From assembly GCA_019694455.1 (NCBI GenBank), contig JAIBBY010000007.1, forward strand, positions 58,722 through 122,721: a stretch of DNA of 64,000 nt. The letters are read 5' to 3'. Under the pieces are notes generated by a model, which searched no databases, was not told the origin of the DNA, and was given only the letters and a program-made list of their open reading frames with translations. The position numbers and the translations under genes were made by a program. This DNA is from Pirellulales bacterium (GTDB lineage Bacteria; Planctomycetota; Planctomycetia; Pirellulales; JAEUIK01). The stretch's first letter is position 1. Each line of letters starts with the position of its first letter. Positions 7,935-14,619 of the stretch are shown here, piece by piece.

Positions 7935-9232
7935 AGCGCTCGCCGCGCGATGAGCAGCGTGCCGACCGCCATGCCCGCCAGGCTCAACGCGCCCGGTTCG
8001 GGCACGGCCAACGCGCCCCCTGGCAAGGGAAAGAACGCGTCGGCCCACAAGGTATAGTCGGCGCCATTGGCGAGTCCATCTTGGTTGAAGTCGCCCCCCG
8101 CGATGCCGGGGTTCAGCGTATAGAGATGATCGGCCAGCGCGGTGTAATCGGCGCCGTCGACTCGGCCGTCGAGATTGGCGTCTCCCACTTGAACCAGTGG
8201 CGCGTCCAGCACAGCGGCCGCCGCGGCCCGAATCGCGTATTGCAAAGCCTGAATGTTGTCGAACGGCGTGTATTCTGTGGCGAAAACGCCCACCATCTCA
8301 TCATCGAAGTCGATCCAACTGGTGAACCCTCGTGCGCCGGCCGCCATCGCGCCAATGAGGTTTCCTTGCGCATCGCGCTCGTCGAGCCACACGCCCACAC
8401 CATAGTCCGCGCTCGCGCCGAGCGGCGTGTAGCGCACATCCACATCGAGCGCCGTCTGGCGAGTGAACATAGCCTGCACCGCGCTTGCGGACAGCACCTG
8501 CTGCCCGTCCATCGCGCCGCCGCTGCGCAGCATTTCCATGAACCGGGCGAACTCGGGCGCCGTGCTGACGGCGCCGCCGCCAATCCAGGGGTTGCTTTCG
8601 GTGGTCTTGGCGTACTCGGTTACCTCAAGTCCCAGCGGCGCCGCGATGCGCTGCTGGAACCACTGGTTCCAAGACATGCCGCTGGCGACCTCGGCCGCCG
8701 CGCCGGCCGCCTGCATCGACACGCCGCCATACACAAACGCAGTGCCCGGCGGAAAGTAAATCGGCTCGGCAGCCAATTGGCTGGCCGACTCCTGCAAGGT
8801 GAGGTCGGGATCGGTGATCGCATACGACGTGTAGCCCAGACCTGACGTATGCGCAAACGCGTCGCGAATGGTGATCTCGGCCTTGGCGTCGGTGAATTGC
8901 GGTAGATACTGGCTCAGCCGGGAGTCGAGCGAGAAGCCGGGCCGCTGGTCGGTCAGCGCCATGATTGCGGCGCCAGACAACGTTTTGGTTGCGGAATCGA
9001 TATGCGTCGATTGACCGCTCGCCCAGTAGCCAAAGGACTGATTGAAAACGACCTCGCCGCGGTGCATCAGCAAGATTTCGAATCCTGGCACGGCCTCCGC
9101 GACATTGGCGCCAGCTACTGCGTCGCGTGCTAGAGAGGTCACGGTATCAAAGTTACGAGTGTAAGTCTGCGCAAGAGCGAGAGTTGGCGCAACGCTGACC
9201 GCCAGCGCGCACCACAGGTGGTGTGACTGCAT
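7862..9232 (-). CDS. Serine hydrolase of the beta-lactamase/esterase fold with dockerin and PEP-CTERM
   Basis: 456 residues from ATG at 9232, giving a signal peptide (MQSHHLWCALAVSVAPTLAL, cut near AQ). The catalytic domain (about 25-340) has SxxK as Ser80-Ala-Thr-Lys83 and HTSGL further on, as in class C beta-lactamase-like esterases and peptidases. A dockerin follows at about 349-402 with two calcium-loop repeats (GDANLDGRVDGADY and GDFNQDGLANGADY). Then comes VPEPGALSLAGMAVGTLLIA (about 410 on), a PEP-CTERM sorting signal ending in Arg. Unusually, 23 further residues follow the basic cluster. Likely exported, with the tail processed by an exosortase-type system not present in this window. 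The substrate is unknown. Confidence 0.87.
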   Translation of the reverse strand: MQSHHLWCALAVSVAPTLALAQTYTRNFDTVTSLARDAVAGANVAEAVPGFEILLMHRGEVVFNQSFGYWASGQSTHIDSATKTLSGAAIMALTDQRPGFSLDSRLSQYLPQFTDAKAEITIRDAFAHTSGLGYTSYAITDPDLTLQESASQLAAEPIYFPPGTAFVYGGVSMQAAGAAAEVASGMSWNQWFQQRIAAPLGLEVTEYAKTTESNPWIGGGAVSTAPEFARFMEMLRSGGAMDGQQVLSASAVQAMFTRQTALDVDVRYTPLGASADYGVGVWLDERDAQGNLIGAMAAGARGFTSWIDFDDEMVGVFATEYTPFDNIQALQYAIRAAAAAVLDAPLVQVGDANLDGRVDGADYTALADHLYTLNPGIAGGDFNQDGLANGADYTLWADAFFPLPGGALAVPEPGALSLAGMAVGTLLIARRALQRGGVSGGISSSKTGRSRRAGSS

Positions 9233-9587
9233 GTGGTTCCTGTTGGTATTTGCCCTCGGACTCGCTAACTCCTGGGAGGAGCACTGGCGGCGCGAGCCGA
9301 GAACGAGATGAGTGTTAGTCGTTTCTAGCACATGAGATGCAAATAGCTAGCAAGTTGCCCAATGGTGGGGAAATGAACAGTTACCAACTGGGCAAGGCCC
9401 CTCCGGCGGCCGCAGATTCAAGTCCGCGGTGAGGCCGCGCACGGACGCGGAAAATCACTTGCCGACTGGGACATGAGCCAAAGCGGTCTGGAACGTCCCA
9501 GCGGCATTTGATACCGTTCCCCGCCCGCTTGGGGCGGACTAAAAGTCGCTAGCCAGTCGCGCGATAAAACCGCGGAAATTGAGTTTG
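9233..9587. other. Divergent spacer, 355 bases, no gene
   Basis: It separates the start of the serine hydrolase (minus) from the exported 389-residue protein (plus). No convincing open frame is present. It contains a long inverted repeat at 9355-9395 and a short CGCCC/GGGCG hairpin near 9521-9536. Promoters for both genes must lie here, but I could not pick -35/-10 boxes with confidence. Confidence 0.6.
9355..9395. promoter_or_regulatory. Interrupted inverted repeat (7 bp + 4 bp)
   Basis: TTGCCCA at 9355-9361 pairs with TGGGCAA at 9389-9395; inside it TGGT at 9363-9366 pairs with ACCA at 9383-9386, leaving a 16-nt loop. The position is 123 bases or more 5' of the minus-strand hydrolase and about 190 bases 5' of the plus-strand gene. 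A cis-regulatory site or leader hairpin is possible; nothing in the sequence names the factor. Confidence 0.35.
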
Positions 9588-10757
9588 ATGTCAGCCATAA
9601 AATTGCGAACGGCGCTGGTCCGTTGCTTGCTGCTCGGCACGGTGGCAGCGCTCGCCTGCGACGCGCTTGCCGCGCCGTGGGATCTGATCAGCTTCAAGCG
9701 GATCGATGCGAATCCAGAAAGGACCTATTCGCTCAAGGACACGAACGGGCCCTGGATGATCTTGGCGGTGACGTTTTCCGGCGACGGAGCGGAGAAGCAA
9801 GCCCGCGAGCTGGTGCTGGAGATTCGCAAGCGCTACAAACTGCCGGCGTACATGCACGCCATGTCGATCGATCTGGCCGACGCCGGCACACTGGGTTACG
9901 ACCGCAACGGTCAGCCGCGCAAGATGAAGTATCAGAGCGGCGAGGAAATCAGCGAGATCGCCGTGCTGGTGGGCGACTATCCCGCCGTTGACGATCCGCA
10001 AGCCCAGCGCGACCTGGATCGCATCAAGGAACTCTCGCCCGACTGCCTCAAAATGAAAGAGGGCAAGCAGGTCAGCCGACCGCTCGCCGCCTTGCGCTTT
10101 ATGCAGAAGCAGATTCAATCGGGCTTTGTCGACGAGAATCGGTCGGCGTTCATCGAAAACGTCAAAGCCGGTCGCGGTCCGCTGGGTAACGCGTTCGTCA
10201 CCACCAACCCGTTGCTCCCGCGCGAGTACTTTGTGCCCAACGGCCTCGATCGCGAAACCGTGCAGATGAACGAGGGGCTGAAATTCAGCCTGCTCGATTG
10301 CAAAAAGCGCTACAGCGTGCGCGTGGCCACGTTCACCGGCGAAGTGATTATAGATCCCAAGAAGATCAAAGAAATCGAAAGCGGGCGGCAAATGACCAGC
10401 AAGTTGGTGCATGCCGCCGAGGACGCGCATGACATGGTCGCTGCGCTGCGCGCCAAGGGGGTGGAGGCGTACGAGTTCCATGACCGGTATTCCAGCGTGG
10501 TCTGTGTTGGATCGTTCGATTCCATTGGCAATCAATTGGCCGACGGACGCACCGAACTGCACCCGGCCATCAATCAGATCATGCGGCAATTCGGCGCGCA
10601 GTCGGCCGCGCCAGGCGCCACGCAGGCGAATAGCGTGCAAACCAAGTCGATCAAGACACATGGGCGCGAGATTCCCTACGACCTGCAGCCCATGCCCGTG
10701 GAGATTCCGCGGGCTTCCATCGCGCGGCAATTCGAGCACGTTGCCGAGCGCTTCTAG
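9588..10757 (+). CDS. Exported protein with two possible SPOR-like repeats
   Basis: 389 residues from ATG at 9588 (in-frame TTG at 9579 is the alternative). The N-terminus is a signal peptide (LVRCLLLGTVAALACDALAA). Two segments resemble the SPOR fold: about 43-90 (WMILAVTFSGDGAEKQAREL and the helix after it) and about 239-315 (YSVRVATFTGEV ... MVAALRAKGVEAYEFHD ... SSVVCVGSFDS). SPOR domains bind peptidoglycan lacking stem peptides, usually at division sites. The match is by pattern only; no specific planctomycete family name was recognised. It is followed after about 100 bases by the HSD10-like dehydrogenase, probably an independent gene. Confidence 0.6.
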   Translation: MSAIKLRTALVRCLLLGTVAALACDALAAPWDLISFKRIDANPERTYSLKDTNGPWMILAVTFSGDGAEKQARELVLEIRKRYKLPAYMHAMSIDLADAGTLGYDRNGQPRKMKYQSGEEISEIAVLVGDYPAVDDPQAQRDLDRIKELSPDCLKMKEGKQVSRPLAALRFMQKQIQSGFVDENRSAFIENVKAGRGPLGNAFVTTNPLLPREYFVPNGLDRETVQMNEGLKFSLLDCKKRYSVRVATFTGEVIIDPKKIKEIESGRQMTSKLVHAAEDAHDMVAALRAKGVEAYEFHDRYSSVVCVGSFDSIGNQLADGRTELHPAINQIMRQFGAQSAAPGATQANSVQTKSIKTHGREIPYDLQPMPVEIPRASIARQFEHVAERF

Positions 10758-10860
10758 TCCAGCGCGACTTGCGACGCGCCGGCTCAAGCAGTAGCCTCTA
10801 CGCGCTGGCGACATGTGCGATGGTGCGCCTCTTTTCATTCGCTACAAGGGAACTCGATCG

Positions 10861-11628
10861 ATGCAGGTGCAAGGCAACACGTTTCTAGTGACAGGCGGCG
10901 CTTCGGGCCTGGGCGCGGCGACGGTCCGCAACTTGGTCGCGGCGGGAGGCAACGCCGTGATCTGCGATCTGAACGACGAACTAGGCGCGGCGCTCGCCAA
11001 GGAACTTGGCGCCAAGACGCGCTTTGCCAAGACCGATGTGGCCGACGAAGCCGCCGTGACGGCCGCCGTGGAACTGGCCCGCAAGGAGTTTGGCGGGCTG
11101 CAAGGGGCGATCAATTGCGCCGGCATCGGCACGGCGATGCGGGTGTTGGCCAAGGACGGGCCGCACAACCTGGAGGTGTTTTCGGTCGTCATCAAGGTGA
11201 ACCTCATCGGCACCTTCAACGTAATTCGACTGGCCTCGGCGCTCATGAGCCAGGGCCAGCCGAACGCGCAGGGCGAGCGCGGCGTGATCGTCAACACCGC
11301 CTCGGTGGCGGCGTTCGACGGACAGATTGGCCAGGCGGCCTACTCGGCCTCGAAAGGGGGCATTGTCGGCATGACCCTGCCGATTGCCCGCGAGTTGGCC
11401 CGCTTTGGCATCCGCTGCGTGACGATCGCGCCGGGCCTATTCAACACGCCACTGATGGCGATGTTGCCGGATGAAGCCAAGCAGTCGCTTGGCCAGCAGG
11501 TGCCGTTTCCGCCGCGGCTGGGCGAACCCGACGAATTCGCCGCGTTGGTGCGACACATCGTGGAAAACATCATGCTCAATGGCGAAACCATCCGTCTCGA
11601 CGGCGCCATTCGCATGGCCCCCAAGTAG
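10861..11628 (+). CDS. 3-hydroxyacyl-CoA dehydrogenase, type-2 (HSD10-like SDR)
   Basis: 255 residues, the same length as the mitochondrial HSD17B10 family. It oxidises 3-hydroxyacyl-CoA to 3-ketoacyl-CoA with NAD in beta-oxidation and branched-chain catabolism. Visible are the cofactor motif TGGASGLG (residues 11-18), NCAG, the [20 protein letters not shown] block and the catalytic YSASK with Tyr161 and Lys165. The C-terminal signature [12 protein letters not shown] is very close to the animal HSD10 ending, which supports this subfamily over generic SDRs. ATG at 10861 is chosen because the family begins just before the first beta strand; the upstream in-frame ATG at 10813 adds an unrelated extension. 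The methyltransferase follows 32 bases downstream. Confidence 0.93.
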   Translation: MQVQGNTFLVTGGASGLGAATVRNLVAAGGNAVICDLNDELGAALAKELGAKTRFAKTDVADEAAVTAAVELARKEFGGLQGAINCAGIGTAMRVLAKDGPHNLEVFSVVIKVNLIGTFNVIRLASALMSQGQPNAQGERGVIVNTASVAAFDGQIGQAAYSASKGGIVGMTLPIARELARFGIRCVTIAPGLFNTPLMAMLPDEAKQSLGQQVPFPPRLGEPDEFAALVRHIVENIMLNGETIRLDGAIRMAPK

Positions 11629-11660
11629 TCCCCGCATTCTCATTCAAAGGGTACGCGCCC

Positions 11661-12677
11661 ATGCCGAACGCGGCCACGCCGACTCCTGCGCAGTCGTTGC
11701 AACAAATGCTCACCGCCTCGTGGGTCACGCAGGCGATCTATGCCGCGGCCAAATTGGACCTGGCCGAACGCATCGCCGGCGGCCCAAAAACCGCGGCCGA
11801 GTTGGCTCAAGAAACCGGCATGCTGGCCGAGCCGCTGTTTCGCCTGCTGCGCGCGTTGGTCGGACTGGGCCTCTTCAAGAAGGATGCGAGCGATCGGTTC
11901 GCGCTGACGCCGGTCGGAGAACTGCTTCGCGCAGGCCATCCCGACTCGAAGCGCGCCATGGCCATCATGATCGGCGAGGAGCATCATCGCGCCTGGGGCG
12001 AACTGCTCTACAGCCTCCAAACGGGCAAGCCAGCCTTCGATCATGTTTACGGCGAACCGGTTTTTGACTATCTGGCCAAGCATCCCGCTGCCGGCGCTAA
12101 TTTCGACGCCGCCATGACCGCCATTCATGGGCGCGAAACGGCCGCCATGATCGAAGCTTACGATTTTTCTGGCATCGATCACCTCGTCGATGTCGGCGGC
12201 GGCAATGGCACGCTCCTGTCGATGGTGCTCGCGCGCTATCCCAACTTGCGCGGCACGTTGTACGATCTGCCGCATGTGGTCGATCGCAATCGCGACAAGC
12301 TTCGCGAGGCGGGCATCGCCGATCGTTGTCGGGCCGTGGGGGGCGACTTCTTCCAGAACGTGCCAACCGGCGCCAACGCGTATTTGATGCGGCACATCAT
12401 TCACGATTGGGACGACGAACGTTCGATCGCCATTCTCGACAACTGTCGCCGGGCGATGGCGGACGGCGGTCGCGTGCTGTTAATCGAGATCGTCCTTGGC
12501 GATGACCTCAAGTCGAACTTCGGCCCCATGCTCGACCTGAACATGCTCGTCATGCCCGGCGGCAAGGAACGCACTGCGGCGGAGTATCGCCAGTTGTTCA
12601 GCGCGGCTGGCTTGAAGCTGTCGCGGATCATCCCCACCACGGCCGATGTCAGCGTGATCGAAGCCGTGACCGCCTGA
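11661..12677 (+). CDS. SAM-dependent O-methyltransferase (family 2, CrtF/hydroxyindole type)
   Basis: 338 residues. The N-terminal ~95 residues form the winged-helix dimerisation domain (AELAQETGMLAEPLFRLLRA, FALTPVGELLR). The SAM-binding motif DVGGGNG sits at 177-183, and the catalytic-base region HDWDD begins at His248 (RHIIHDWDDERS), as in plant and bacterial class-I O-methyltransferases. The substrate is unknown; relatives act on phenolics, polyketides and carotenoids. The gene follows the HSD10-like dehydrogenase with a 32-base gap and may share its transcript. Its end converges on the nitroreductase with 11 bases between stops. No polyketide or terpene core genes are near, so a biosynthetic cluster is not supported. 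Confidence 0.9.
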   Translation: MPNAATPTPAQSLQQMLTASWVTQAIYAAAKLDLAERIAGGPKTAAELAQETGMLAEPLFRLLRALVGLGLFKKDASDRFALTPVGELLRAGHPDSKRAMAIMIGEEHHRAWGELLYSLQTGKPAFDHVYGEPVFDYLAKHPAAGANFDAAMTAIHGRETAAMIEAYDFSGIDHLVDVGGGNGTLLSMVLARYPNLRGTLYDLPHVVDRNRDKLREAGIADRCRAVGGDFFQNVPTGANAYLMRHIIHDWDDERSIAILDNCRRAMADGGRVLLIEIVLGDDLKSNFGPMLDLNMLVMPGGKERTAAEYRQLFSAAGLKLSRIIPTTADVSVIEAVTA

Positions 12678-12688
12678 ACGCGAACCGC

Positions 12689-13357
12689 TTACTCGTCCAG
12701 GAACACCACGTTCTTCTCCAGCGGCTCGCGGGTTTGTCGCGAGGCGTTGGCCGGCACGGCAGCGTCCTCGTATCCAAACGAGATGCCGCACATCACGCGC
12801 AGCGAGTCGGCGATGCCAAGCTCTTGGCGCAAGATCGCCGGGTACAGCCGCAAGCTGGCCTGCGCGCAAGAACTAACACCGCGGGCCCATAAGGCGAGCA
12901 TAAAGGTTTGCGCCCACATGCCCACATCGAGCGCTACGCCGAGGCCATACGACTTTTCCATGCACACCACGGCCACGTGCGGCGCGTCGAAGAACTCAAA
13001 GTTGCGGACAAACGCCCGCAGCCGTCCTGCCTGGTCGCCGCGCTCAATTCCCATCTTTTGATAAAGCTCGACCGCGCATTCCACCTGCAAGCGGCGATAG
13101 TCACCCGGAAACTCGTCGACGGGATCGTCGGATTGCGGCGTCTCGCCGGCCGCGATCGCGCTGCGCAGCGTTTGTCGCAGCCGCTCCACCCGCGCGCCAG
13201 AGGCCACAAACACTCGCCACGGCTGCACGTTGCAGTTCGAGGGCGCGCGCTGCGCCAATTCGAGCGCCTCGCGCAGCACGGAGCGCGGCACGGGGCGATT
13301 GGTGATAAAACCGCGCACACTGCGGCGCGCGCGGATGGTGGCGTCCAGGTCGTGCAT
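12689..13357 (-). CDS. Nitroreductase family flavoprotein
   Basis: 222 residues, the family norm. The FMN-binding N-terminal pattern RARRSVRGF is followed by APSNCNVQPWRVFVASG, the classic second flavin motif, and the C-terminal part includes MLALWARGVSSC and a final Arg-rich stretch. These homodimeric enzymes use NAD(P)H to reduce nitro groups, quinones or related acceptors. It lies 52 bases downstream of the hypothetical gene on the same strand and may be co-transcribed with it. The physiological acceptor cannot be read from sequence. Confidence 0.92.
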   Translation of the reverse strand: MHDLDATIRARRSVRGFITNRPVPRSVLREALELAQRAPSNCNVQPWRVFVASGARVERLRQTLRSAIAAGETPQSDDPVDEFPGDYRRLQVECAVELYQKMGIERGDQAGRLRAFVRNFEFFDAPHVAVVCMEKSYGLGVALDVGMWAQTFMLALWARGVSSCAQASLRLYPAILRQELGIADSLRVMCGISFGYEDAAVPANASRQTREPLEKNVVFLDE

Positions 13358-13409
13358 GTGCGGCTTCGCTGCGCGGTAGGTGGAGTCGCGTGTGTCCAGC
13401 TACCGCCCG

Positions 13410-13979
13410 TTATAGCGGTCCGCGCGGCAAATTGCGCCGATACGGCAGTTCTTCTTTGGGAGGCAGCGAATCGTCCGAGTCCTCCGCCCAGTCCTCGCGC
13501 TCCGCCTCGCTGGCGTAGTAGCGCAGCCAGGCGTCGGCGTCGTTGCCGGCGTCGGCGCAGTCCCAATGCAGCCAGGCGGGCGATCCCTCAATGCGCTTCT
13601 CAAAGCTCGGCAGGATGTCGCGATAGATCAGCGTGTAAAGCTGGCGATCGGTGAGGTGGTCGGTGAAGTCCAGCACAATGCGCTGGTCGAACAAAAGCTG
13701 CACCGTCTCCCACAGCCGGTCGTGCAGCGCCGCGTCGTCTAGGCTTTCGGGCGCCGGCAGGCTCAACTCCGGTTCAAACCAGCGGCTGATCGGAATCGCC
13801 GGAGCGCGTTCCCAGGCCAGCATGCTGGCCAAAAACTCGTTCTCCCGCGAAGTGGGAACCTCGTCGCGATTGAGCGCCACGAGCGAGTCGTCGAGATATG
13901 GCTCTAGCTCGTCGCGCAATTGGGCATTCAACAAAATCTGGTCGACGTCGTCCGACTTGTGATTCGGCGAGTGCAACAT
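13410..13979 (-). CDS. Hypothetical protein, acidic
   Basis: 189 residues starting MLHSPNHKSDDVDQILLN. No signal peptide or membrane span. The protein is acidic and helix-rich, with the motif-like stretches FEPELSLPAPESLDDAALHD, LTDRQLYTLIYRDILPSFEK and a Glu/Asp-rich C-terminus ending YRRNLPRGPL. I recognise no family; proteins of this kind are annotated as conserved hypothetical in planctomycetes. It is cytosolic by prediction and sits 52 bases upstream of the nitroreductase on the same strand. Confidence 0.72.
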   Translation of the reverse strand: MLHSPNHKSDDVDQILLNAQLRDELEPYLDDSLVALNRDEVPTSRENEFLASMLAWERAPAIPISRWFEPELSLPAPESLDDAALHDRLWETVQLLFDQRIVLDFTDHLTDRQLYTLIYRDILPSFEKRIEGSPAWLHWDCADAGNDADAWLRYYASEAEREDWAEDSDDSLPPKEELPYRRNLPRGPL

Positions 13980-14506
13980 GAATGGAAACCTTGGTCAACA
14001 AGAGGGCGGCGCCAAGTCTTGGGGCGCGCGTTCCCTGGGTCCTACGAGGCGTCCTCATCCTCGCGGCATTGGGTGGGCGCACTGGGTCCAGCGCGTCCAC
14101 AGATTCGACAATAACCACGTCCCGGTCCGCCGCAAATAGGGGCGGAGCTTTTCCCGCCAGCTTCCCGCGCGGCCCCCCGCGCGCCAGCGTTATTTTCGTT
14201 GAAGTCCAGCCGGCCGAAACGCTACCAACCGCAGATTTTTCGCCATGCGACGCGTCGCATGCGCCTGGCGCGCGGGGCCATGATCGCGGCGGCTTCAAGC
14301 GTTTGCCAGCAAGTTCGTGGCGCCTCTGCCCCTGCGAAATGGGGGGTGTAACAAGTCGGGCGATTCGCGACCTTTGTTGGTTGAAGTCCTGGAAAGCGCA
14401 GTTTACCCTGGCTTTGTTGGCGTCAATGTTCCGCCGATCGTCGCAACACGTTCGACCGGCGCCATTTGACAATCGCGCTACAGGGAATGCGGCCGAAAGC
14501 CAACGA

Positions 14507-14531
14507 CTGACGTCCCGCCGATCGACGTCAG
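14507..14531. promoter_or_regulatory. Perfect 8-bp inverted repeat upstream of giant protein A
   Basis: CTGACGTC and GACGTCAG are separated by nine bases and end 88 bases before the ATG at 14620. Each arm contains the hexamer GACGTC, itself a palindrome, so the site could bind a dimer at each arm or one dimer across both. It could also fold as a leader hairpin. A dedicated operator is the favoured reading because a third copy of the hexamer follows. Confidence 0.45.
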
Positions 14532-14582
14532 CGGCTTGGGGCATGACGCGCATTACTGGACCAACAACCGGCCGGCGTCGCA

Positions 14583-14592
14583 GCGACGTCGC
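14583..14592. promoter_or_regulatory. 10-bp palindrome GCGACGTCGC
   Basis: Perfect palindrome 27 bases before the start of giant protein A. The same ten bases occur inside a 12-bp palindrome at 46109-46120, 32 bases before treY. The shared sequence at a similar distance from two starts suggests a common DNA-binding protein, although GC-rich decamers of this type are not very rare. Confidence 0.35.
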
Positions 14593-14619
14593 CTTCCGCA
14601 TTAGCCACGACGAGATCGT

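Larger units (their letters stand above)
13980..14619. other. 640-base spacer upstream of giant protein A
   Basis: It lies between two divergent genes. A 213-codon open frame on the plus strand ends in an ATGA overlap with the giant gene, but its composition (Arg, Trp, Cys and Ser rich, no hydrophobic core pattern) argues against translation. The last 120 bases hold three GACGTC elements: two forming an 8-bp inverted repeat (14507-14531) and one inside a 10-bp palindrome (14583-14592). Nothing else was recognised. Confidence 0.6.

Noticed and set aside
9591..10838. 415-codon minus-strand open frame antisense to the exported 389-residue gene
   Set aside because: His/Arg/Gly-rich and lacking motifs; the sense frame has a signal peptide and repeat pattern.
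10861..12677. Small-molecule biosynthetic cluster (dehydrogenase plus methyltransferase plus nitroreductase)
   Set aside because: The dehydrogenase is a beta-oxidation HSD10 type, the nitroreductase is convergent, and no core synthase, carrier protein or transporter is present.
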